Shown here piece by piece: positions 1-5,298 of a stretch of 10,014 nt of DNA (position 1 is the stretch's first letter; each line of letters starts with the position of its first letter). The notes beneath the pieces are model-generated. The model did not search any database, was not told the origin of the DNA, and saw only the letters and a list, made by a program, of their open reading frames with translations. The stretch lies in assembly GCA_028692515.1 (NCBI GenBank), contig JAQUXG010000049.1, forward strand, positions 1-10,014, given 5' to 3'. This DNA is from Kiritimatiellales bacterium. Its GTDB lineage: Bacteria > Verrucomicrobiota > Kiritimatiellia > Kiritimatiellales > Tichowtungiaceae. Made by a program: the position numbers and the translations under genes.

Positions 1-1
1 C

Positions 2-505
2 ATTCCCGGCTGGGACGAAGGAATTGAAGAGTGGATTCTGCGGGTCAACCTGCTGGCGGGCTGGTGTCCGGATAAAGAGATTCCGGTGATCGACGAAGCG
101 GCGCGGTGCACGATGCTGGAGGAGCTGTGCCTCGGCGCGGTCTGCCGCAAGGATCTGCGCGAAGCGAATGTGAAAGCGGTCGTGCACGACTGGCTGAGCT
201 GGCAGCAGCAGCGGTGGATTGAAAAAGAAGTTCCGGATCGTTTTAAAATGCCGACCGGTCACCGCGCGCGCATCCGTTATGAAGCGGGTCACAAGCCGGT
301 TCTTTCGGCAATGATTCAGGATTTTTTCGGCATGACGAAAACTCCGGTGATCGCCTTCGGACGGATCCCGCTGGTTGTGGAACTGCTCGCGCCAAACCGC
401 CGGCCGGTGCAGATCACCGAAGATCTGGAATCGTTCTGGCGCACCGCCTATCCGGAATTAAAACCCGCCCTCTCCCGTCGCTATCCCCGCCACAAGTGGC
501 AGTGA
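2..505 (+). CDS. hrpB: ATP-dependent helicase HrpB, C-terminal part (5' end outside window)
   Basis: The frame is open to the left edge and ends at TGA 503-505, giving 167 residues; a complete HrpB is about 800. The segment matches the HrpB-specific C-terminal region of this DEAH-box RNA helicase-like family. A helical part rich in Trp/Leu is followed by the basic 'MPTGHRARIRYE' stretch (the family's 'P[ST]G.R..I.Y'). Next come 'TPVIAFGRIPLVVELLAPN' and the closing signature 'RPVQITEDLESFW', 'YPELKPALSRRYPRHKW', which is nearly diagnostic for HrpB. The helicase core (Walker A, DEAH box) lies upstream of the window. The family is cytoplasmic and its exact role in most bacteria is unclear. An internal ATG at 86 is not the start, because the homologous sequence clearly extends upstream of it (e.g. 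'GWDEGIEEWILRVNLLAGW'). Confidence 0.93.
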   Translation: MPGWDEGIEEWILRVNLLAGWCPDKEIPVIDEAARCTMLEELCLGAVCRKDLREANVKAVVHDWLSWQQQRWIEKEVPDRFKMPTGHRARIRYEAGHKPVLSAMIQDFFGMTKTPVIAFGRIPLVVELLAPNRRPVQITEDLESFWRTAYPELKPALSRRYPRHKWQ

Positions 506-579
506 GAAAACATACGTGAGTAATGGAGTATGGGAGTAATGGAAGCTTTTTGATCGCGAATTACGCGAATAAAAACGAA
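506..579. repeat. Intergenic composite of short direct repeats
   Basis: This spacer after hrpB holds small internal repeats and no gene. The 10-mer GAGTAATGGA occurs at 518-527 and again at 534-543, a 16-nt period. CGCGAAT occurs at 555-561 and 564-570, followed by a shorter CGAAT at 576-580. TCGCG-AATTA-CGCGA (554-568) is also a small inverted repeat. It runs directly into the TTCCAA palindrome pair at 580-616. The arrangement resembles multi-copy intergenic repeat material rather than promoter DNA, but only one copy is visible here. Confidence 0.5.
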
Positions 580-616
580 TTCCAAACATTGGAAAGATTT
601 CTTCCAATGTTTGGAA
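571..616 (-). terminator. Candidate intrinsic terminator of the SGNH hydrolase transcript
   Basis: Read on the minus strand, the 15-bp hairpin of the palindrome pair is followed after 3-4 nt by GTTTTTATT, the layout of a Rho-independent terminator. It starts about 30 nt past the hydrolase stop. The stem is AT-rich (weaker than typical) and lacks a GC-rich base. On the plus strand there is no T run after the hairpin, so it would not serve hrpB in the same way. Confidence 0.4.
580..616. repeat. Nested palindrome pair TTCCAAACATTGGAA / TTCCAATGTTTGGAA
   Basis: Two 15-nt arms lie at 580-594 and 602-616, separated by 7 nt (AGATTTC), and are exact reverse complements. Each arm is itself a palindrome: TTCCAA, 3 nt, TTGGAA. 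The unit can therefore form one 15-bp hairpin or two 6-bp hairpins. The same two arms, in the opposite order, recur at 3667-3712 inside a coding sequence. This points to a dispersed repeat rather than a one-off terminator. It sits between the convergent ends of hrpB and the SGNH hydrolase. Confidence 0.85.
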
Positions 617-648
617 AGCAGGTTGGTTCAGAATTCCCAGAACGCACG

Positions 649-1305
649 CTATTTTGAACCCATGACAGCAACGGAAACCGTTTCAGCCAGCAACTTAGCC
701 CCATCTTGATTCGGATGAATACCGTCTGGAAACAGCGCTGACTTATTCAGAAACGGCGTATACAGATCAATTATCTCAACGTTCGTCTCTTTTGCGATCT
801 CATCAATCATCGGACAGATTTCGTCCTTAACGACCTCACCGGAAATGCTGAACCGATCGGAAAATGCCGGAGCCGGATAACAGATATAGACGACAACTTT
901 ACGGTTCACATCGCGAAAACTTTTGATCAGGTCAACATAGTCCGCCACAAAATGATCCTTATCCTGCCAGTTCTTCGGCTTGGAATCATTCGTGCCCAGC
1001 TTAATAACAACAATGTCGGGATTGAACTTGTGCGCCGGAACAAAAAGCGGCGTCGACCAGTAAGGATAATCTCCCGTTCTCAACAGCGTGGCCCCAGACA
1101 CTCCGAAGTTCACCACGTTGTATTCTTCTCCCAGCAGGCGTCCCAACTGAGCCGGATAGCTGTTTTGGTCGCGATTTTCAACGCCAGCCCCGGCGGTGAT
1201 GCTGTCGCCGACACAAGCGACCCGAACCGGTTCGGCGACAGATGCCGCGACCATGCACAGAAACAAAAAACTGGCCACCGCTGAAATAAATCTCCGTCGT
1301 TTCAT
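649..1305 (-). CDS. Secreted SGNH/GDSL-type esterase/lipase
   Basis: This 218-residue protein has the SGNH hydrolase blocks in order. Block I is GDSIT at 33-37 with nucleophile Ser35, block II is 'NFGVSGATL' around Gly68, block III is GTND at 104-107 with Asn106, and block V is 'DGIHPN' with the Asp194/His197 pair. Residues 1-24 form a signal peptide (MKRRR, hydrophobic core, likely cut after AASVA), so the enzyme is exported. The family hydrolyses esters, often acetyl groups on carbohydrates; 'HKFNPDIVVIKLGTND' resembles sialate/xylan acetylesterase-like members, but the substrate cannot be read from sequence. The start is supported by a strong Shine-Dalgarno, AAGGAGAG, 5 nt before ATG. It lies 116 nt downstream of the deacetylase gene on the same strand, so co-transcription is possible but not shown. 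Confidence 0.9.
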   Translation of the reverse strand: MKRRRFISAVASFLFLCMVAASVAEPVRVACVGDSITAGAGVENRDQNSYPAQLGRLLGEEYNVVNFGVSGATLLRTGDYPYWSTPLFVPAHKFNPDIVVIKLGTNDSKPKNWQDKDHFVADYVDLIKSFRDVNRKVVVYICYPAPAFSDRFSISGEVVKDEICPMIDEIAKETNVEIIDLYTPFLNKSALFPDGIHPNQDGAKLLAETVSVAVMGSK

Positions 1306-1308
1306 GAT

Positions 1309-1316
1309 CTCTCCTT
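1309..1316 (-). promoter_or_regulatory. Strong ribosome binding site of the SGNH hydrolase
   Basis: AAGGAGAG lies a few bases before the ATG at 1305. The 17-nt context AAAAGGAGAGATCATGA is identical to the initiation region of the TPR gene at 8544, suggesting both use the same near-ideal ribosome-binding context. The rest of the gap (1317-1421) shows no gene or clear promoter. Confidence 0.7.
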
Positions 1317-1421
1317 TTGTTTAACCCCGAACAAATTCTGTAAAAGGAAGAATAGTACGGAACGACCTTGAAGTTTTCAATGCGATTATCTCATTCGCCG
1401 CCTCACCGGAATGCTGCGGAG

Positions 1422-2096
1422 TTATCGAATGGAGAGCGCGTCGTATTCGGCGCGGCGCCACGGTTCGTTGAGTCCGGGATGCACCATGATGATTCCGTTT
1501 TCTGGGATGGTGCGAAGAAATTTTTCGAGGTGCTGCGGGTAGCGCATAAAGTCGCTGTAGTTGTAAATCCCGCCAAAACCGTTGTTGGTTGGAATGCCCG
1601 CTTTGAGCAGTTTGCGTTTGAGCGCCCGTCCCGGCGCGGCAATGAATAAACTTTTCAGCGAACACTGTCTCAGCGGCATGGCGGCGTTGCGTACGTGCGG
1701 CGGATTACCGGCACAGCGGTTCTGAATGAATTCAATGACGACATCGCGGATGACGGGGAGCTGCTGAATGTGCAGGTGGCCGTCGATAAAATCCGGTCTG
1801 CGACCGGAGGCTTCTTCAAACCGCTCAAACTGATCGGAAAGTTTCCGGTAAACCGCGTCCCGGTTAAGGCGGCGGGTGTATGCGCTGAACACCAGATTGC
1901 GGAATTCCTGCGGCGTTTCAGCGAGGGTGAAGTGCAGTCCAAGTTTGACGGAACCGAGATCAGAAAGCTGCTCGGCGGTGAAAAACGGAAGATTGACCAT
2001 GCAGGAGACAGCGTGGATTTTTCCGGCGCGCGCCAGCTCCGTGACGGCACGGTTGATGTCTTCGGTCATTCCAAAATCGTCTGCGCAAAGAATCAT
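1422..2096 (-). CDS. ChbG/YdjC (HpnK-like) carbohydrate deacetylase
   Basis: This 224-residue cytoplasmic protein without a signal peptide carries the ChbG/YdjC metal-site motifs: 'CADDFGM' at 4-10, 'LGLHFTL' at 52-58 with His55, 'DGHLHIQQLP' at 105-114 with His107/His109, and 'MVHPG' at 204-208 with His206. The family removes acetyl groups from N-acetylglucosamine-type sugars or glycolipids with a divalent metal. Its ATG overlaps the upstream glycosyltransferase stop by four bases (ATGA), so the two are translationally coupled and probably act on the same glycan, deacetylating what the transferase adds; that link is inferred. The end is unusual: after 'RRAEYDALSIR' the frame stops, whereas relatives usually run some 20-30 residues further with an S-P-containing helix. 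A shifted frame reads 'RSPFDN' here, so a late frameshift is possible. Confidence 0.88.
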   Translation of the reverse strand: MILCADDFGMTEDINRAVTELARAGKIHAVSCMVNLPFFTAEQLSDLGSVKLGLHFTLAETPQEFRNLVFSAYTRRLNRDAVYRKLSDQFERFEEASGRRPDFIDGHLHIQQLPVIRDVVIEFIQNRCAGNPPHVRNAAMPLRQCSLKSLFIAAPGRALKRKLLKAGIPTNNGFGGIYNYSDFMRYPQHLEKFLRTIPENGIIMVHPGLNEPWRRAEYDALSIR

Positions 2097-3193
2097 ACGT
2101 TTACCCCGCGGAGCAGCCCGAGAAGCAGTTTGGCGGCTTCGTCGCCGCCGTTGAAGTTGACAGGGGCACGCTGTTCTCTGATGCCTTCCCAGCGGTTGAG
2201 GCGGTGTGCCTCTTTGAGGCGCTGAATAATGGTGCCGGTACTTTCCACATTCCCGGCTCCGATTTCTTTGACCATGAGGGCGTTGATGAGCTGTTCGGCA
2301 TGGTTGGGAACGGGAATGACATAGACGGGGCGCATCATGGCAACGGCTTCGCTGACGGAGGAAAAGCCGCCGTTAATGACGAGTGCACCGGCATTGCGGA
2401 TAAACTCCAGACTCTCGAGAATTTTGCCGTGATAGGTAACGTTGCCGCCGCTGACTCCGTCGCGACCGATCACATCGACTTTCCACGGCAGGGTTTGCAG
2501 GGCGTCGATCTGCGAGGCGAAGGTGGAACCGCTGAGCATGACGACGATGCGGTCGATTTCGCGCGGAAGCGGCGCGGGTTTTCCGGCGCGTTCCTGTGCG
2601 GTTTGGCGGGCGCCGTCGCGGACGATGAGTCCGGTGCGCTTAAAGACCGGACTGCGCGGCGTGTCTGCAAACGGCGACGGGCTGACGGCCATGCGCCATT
2701 TCATGCGATGCAGCAGATAATCGGAATATTCGATTCCCCAGAAGTGCGAGCGAATCGTGGAATGCAGATTTTTATGACGAAAGTATTGCGAAACCACCAC
2801 GTCGGAGTTGTTGATGCCGGCCAGCGGTATGCGGCGACGCAAAACAGGACGGATGGCATATTCCGAATCGGTCACCACCAGATCCGGCTTCAGCCGATCG
2901 AGCAGCACTTCAAGCCGCACCTTCTTCTCAAGCAGCACATCGCGCATCTTATGTACACCTGCCAGTGTGCCGAGGGCATTCACGCCGTCGCCGGAAAAGG
3001 CATAGGCCAGCGGAGGCGTTTCGGATAGCGACATAATTTCCGGGCGGTCGTGCAAAAAGAAAAGTCCGTTGCCGGAGGTGATGACATGAATCTCCGCTTC
3101 GGCGGCCAGCCGTTGAATGACCACGTGGCAGCGGGTGCTGTTGCCCATGCCGAGTCCGTTGACCGCGAAAAGGATGACCGGTTTCTTTGTCAT
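2093..3193 (-). CDS. GT-B glycosyltransferase, MurG/GT28-like
   Basis: The 366 residues have the two-domain layout of GT-B glycosyltransferases. The N-terminal glycine-rich loop 'NGLGMGNSTRC' (12-22) follows the first beta strand and resembles the acceptor-side loop of MurG/UGT-like enzymes. The C-terminal domain has 'VVMLSGS' opening the donor domain and 'INGGFSSVSEAVAMMRPVYV' (from 273, Glu282) followed by 'PNHAEQLINA', the classic nucleotide-sugar binding region. No signal peptide or membrane helix is seen, so it should act at the cytoplasmic side of the membrane. Donor and acceptor are unknown; archaeal and bacterial relatives are often labelled only as UDP-glycosyltransferase-like proteins. 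It begins 15 nt after the AMMECR1 gene, has no obvious Shine-Dalgarno, and overlaps the deacetylase start by ATGA. Translation may therefore depend on the upstream gene. Confidence 0.82.
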   Translation of the reverse strand: MTKKPVILFAVNGLGMGNSTRCHVVIQRLAAEAEIHVITSGNGLFFLHDRPEIMSLSETPPLAYAFSGDGVNALGTLAGVHKMRDVLLEKKVRLEVLLDRLKPDLVVTDSEYAIRPVLRRRIPLAGINNSDVVVSQYFRHKNLHSTIRSHFWGIEYSDYLLHRMKWRMAVSPSPFADTPRSPVFKRTGLIVRDGARQTAQERAGKPAPLPREIDRIVVMLSGSTFASQIDALQTLPWKVDVIGRDGVSGGNVTYHGKILESLEFIRNAGALVINGGFSSVSEAVAMMRPVYVIPVPNHAEQLINALMVKEIGAGNVESTGTIIQRLKEAHRLNRWEGIREQRAPVNFNGGDEAAKLLLGLLRGVNV

Positions 3194-3208
3194 TGTTTGT
3201 GACAGATG

Positions 3209-3793
3209 CTACTCGGGAAAGTACTCGGTTGTATAGCGGAAAACCCGCAAGTTGTCCGACCAGTACGTCACCGGCAGTCCCGCCTTCTGCTTTAAGTGCG
3301 CCCAGAACCGTTCTTTCTGCGGCAGCTCCTCCCAGACGCTCGGCAAAAAGGTGCCGCGATGAAATCCATCCTGCAGAATCAGCCCGTCAATTCCGGGGCG
3401 GATTTGTCTCAATACATCTTCTTCGGTGGAAAAAACCATTTCCTCCGGCGGAGAGAGAACGGAAATATGAATCTCCAGTTTTTCGAATTCCTTTTTTGTC
3501 AACGGCGGAAAACGCGGATCGTCGAAGGCGGCAGCAACGGCGTTGGCGGCGACATCTTCGGCGAGCGGGCGGCAGGCCTCGAGCATCCCGATACAGCCGC
3601 GCAGCCGCCCGCTGATCGTCAGCGTGACAAACGTCGCCCGTCTCTCTCTTAGCTCGTCAGGTAAAGTTCCAATGTTTGGAATTTTACCGCGCTTTTTTTC
3701 CAAACATTGGAAAATCGCGTCGCGCGCAATTTGGAGCAGGATTCCCCGGTTTTTTGCATTCATAGTGCTTTCGCTTTTAGCGGTTTTTCCCAT
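3209..3793 (-). CDS. AMMECR1-domain protein (AmmeMemoRadiSam system protein A type)
   Basis: This 194-residue AMMECR1-domain protein has the invariant 'GRLRGCIG' core (LRGCIG at 64-69, Cys67), preceded by 'LPDELRERRATFVTL' and followed by 'PLAEDVAANAVAAAFDDPRFPPL' and 'EIHISVLSPPEEM'. 'GIDGLILQDGFHRGTFLPSVWEELP' and 'YTTEYFPE' near the end also fit. The biochemical role of the family is unsettled; in bacteria it often occurs with Memo-like and radical SAM partners, neither of which is in this window. Residues 28-32 (FQCLE) and 38-43 (IPNIGT) are encoded by the two arms of the TTCCAA palindrome repeat, in the variable linker between the first helix and the conserved core, which suggests repeat insertion without loss of frame. 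The start at 3793 has a distant AGGA; Met11 (3763) is an alternative. It is probably the first gene of an operon with the glycosyltransferase and deacetylase. Confidence 0.9.
   Translation of the reverse strand: MGKTAKSESTMNAKNRGILLQIARDAIFQCLEKKRGKIPNIGTLPDELRERRATFVTLTISGRLRGCIGMLEACRPLAEDVAANAVAAAFDDPRFPPLTKKEFEKLEIHISVLSPPEEMVFSTEEDVLRQIRPGIDGLILQDGFHRGTFLPSVWEELPQKERFWAHLKQKAGLPVTYWSDNLRVFRYTTEYFPE
3667..3712. repeat. Palindrome pair inside the AMMECR1 reading frame
   Basis: Arms TTCCAATGTTTGGAA (3667-3681) and TTCCAAACATTGGAA (3698-3712) are exact reverse complements 16 nt apart, and identical in sequence to the arms at 580-616 but in reversed order. On the coding (minus) strand the first arm met is read as F-Q-C-L-E in one phase and the second as (I)-P-N-I-G-(T) in another, so the repeat contributes about 16 residues of the AMMECR1 protein. 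No T run follows on the coding strand, so it should not terminate transcription. Confidence 0.85.
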
Positions 3794-3854
3794 TTAAAGC
3801 TAGTCCTGACCGGACAATCTGTTAAAACCCTCGCGCACCAAAAAGGACTCTTTT
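3794..3854. promoter_or_regulatory. Divergent intergenic region, AMMECR1 gene / pyruvate kinase gene
   Basis: These 61 nt separate two divergent genes, so any promoters for both must lie here or reach into the coding ends. No convincing -35/-10 pair could be made out in either direction. The clear signal is the pyruvate kinase Shine-Dalgarno AGGA at 3844-3847, 7 nt before ATG 3855. Confidence 0.35.
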
Positions 3855-5276
3855 ATGATGACAAAGCAGACAAAAATTATTTGCACACTGGCCGACAACC
3901 GGTGTGAACCCGATTTTATCAGGCAGCTCGTTGAAAGCGGCATGGATGTGGTACGCCTGAATACAGCGCACATGAGTATTGTGGATGCAGAGCGGGTGGT
4001 TACCAATGTCCGCGCCGTGTCGAATCGTGTCGGCATTCTGCTCGATACCAAAGGCCCGGAAGTCCGCACCTGCAATCTGACCACGCCGATTCAGCTTAAA
4101 ACCGGGGAACGCGTCACGATCGGCGTGGCCCACACTCCGGAAAACGGCTTTCAGGTTTCCTACAGCGGCTTTGCCGAAGAGGTTCCGGTCGGAAGCCGTG
4201 TTCTGATCGACGACGGCCTGATGGCATTGCAGGTGGAACAGCAGAACCGTGATACACTGGTGTGCGTCGCACTGAATGACGGCGAGATCAAAAATAAAAA
4301 AGGGGTTAACGTGCCGAGCGTTCAGCTCGATCTGCCGGCGCTCACCGAAAAAGACGCCGAGTTTATTGACTGGGCCACGCGCAATCCGATCGATTTCATT
4401 GCCCACTCATTTGTCCGCTGCCGCGAGGACGTGCTCGCCATTCAGGGCATTCTCGATCTCCGCCACAGTCCGATCAAAATTATCGCCAAAATCGAAAATC
4501 ACGAAGGCGTAAAAAACCTGGAGTCTATTCTCGATGTTGCACACGGCATCATGGTGGCGCGCGGCGACCTCGGGATTGAAATCCCGGCCGAAGAAGTCCC
4601 CGGCGTTCAGAAAGAGATGATCAAGACCTGTATCCGCCGGATCAAGCCGGTGATCACCGCTACCCAGATGCTTGAATCGATGGTGAACAATCCGCGCCCC
4701 ACCCGCGCGGAAGTCAGCGATGTAGCCAACGCGATTTATGACGGTACCGATGCAATCATGCTGAGCGGCGAAACCGCCTATGGGAAATTCCCGATCGAGG
4801 CGGTTCAGATGATGGCGAATATTGCGCACACCGTTGAATCACAGAAGCAGTCGCTGCTCGACACACTGCCGGTCTTTCAGCAAAGCAGTGAACTGATGCC
4901 CCGCAACCATCTGGCTAAAGCGGCGGTCTCCTGCGCGGCGGCGCTTCCGGTCAAAGCGATCATCACCAGCACCTCTGCCGGACGCACCGCGCGCATCTGC
5001 GCTTCCTATCGCGGAAACATTCCGATTCTGGCGCTGTCGGAGCATTTGAGCACCGTACGCCAGCTTTCGCTCAGCTACGGCGTTTACTCGGCGCAGATTG
5101 ATGTGTCGCAGACCACCGACCACGAACTGGTTCGAGTCTGTCTGCGAAAAATGATCGAGGAACAGCGAATTGAGTTGGACGACCTGATTGTCTTCATCGG
5201 CGGAGGACACATCGAGGCCTCGCAGCACACCAACTTCCTGCAGATTGAAACGCCGGCGGTTTTGCTGCGGCAGTAA
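3855..5276 (+). CDS. pyk: Pyruvate kinase
   Basis: This complete 473-residue enzyme converts phosphoenolpyruvate and ADP to pyruvate and ATP, the last step of glycolysis, in the cytoplasm. The motifs are in order: 'TKIICTL' at 6-12; 'VVRLNTAH' at 32-39 (substrate Arg34, Asn36); 'DTKGPEVRT' at 64-72; a B-domain lid; 'IAKIENHEG' with Lys212 and metal ligand Glu214; 'ARGDLGIE' with metal ligand Asp238; 'TATQMLESM' with Thr270; and 'DGTDAIMLSGETA'. The usual N-F-S-H is N-T-A-H here, so the serine that normally helps bind K+ is alanine; Bacteroidetes-type enzymes share this. Glu69 in TKGPE is the residue associated with K+-dependent forms. The start has an AGGA box 7 nt upstream; the adjacent ATG at 3858 is equally possible. 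The gene stands alone and converges on the next gene with 22 nt between stops. Confidence 0.97.
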   Translation: MMTKQTKIICTLADNRCEPDFIRQLVESGMDVVRLNTAHMSIVDAERVVTNVRAVSNRVGILLDTKGPEVRTCNLTTPIQLKTGERVTIGVAHTPENGFQVSYSGFAEEVPVGSRVLIDDGLMALQVEQQNRDTLVCVALNDGEIKNKKGVNVPSVQLDLPALTEKDAEFIDWATRNPIDFIAHSFVRCREDVLAIQGILDLRHSPIKIIAKIENHEGVKNLESILDVAHGIMVARGDLGIEIPAEEVPGVQKEMIKTCIRRIKPVITATQMLESMVNNPRPTRAEVSDVANAIYDGTDAIMLSGETAYGKFPIEAVQMMANIAHTVESQKQSLLDTLPVFQQSSELMPRNHLAKAAVSCAAALPVKAIITSTSAGRTARICASYRGNIPILALSEHLSTVRQLSLSYGVYSAQIDVSQTTDHELVRVCLRKMIEEQRIELDDLIVFIGGGHIEASQHTNFLQIETPAVLLRQ

Positions 5277-5298
5277 CTGCACGCACTTGTGATTAAAA

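Noticed and set aside
2204..3028. Long plus-strand open frame (274 codons) opposite the glycosyltransferase
   Set aside because: It is antisense to a gene with clear GT-B motifs; its translation is low-complexity His/Asp/Gly-rich and matches nothing, as expected of a shadow frame in GC-rich DNA.
3667..3712. Attenuator or terminator within the AMMECR1 gene
   Set aside because: The hairpin on the coding strand is not followed by a T run, and the frame continues intact through it.
3822..4406. Minus-strand open frame of 194 codons opposite pyruvate kinase
   Set aside because: It lies opposite an unambiguous pyruvate kinase, and its translation shows no recognisable motif.
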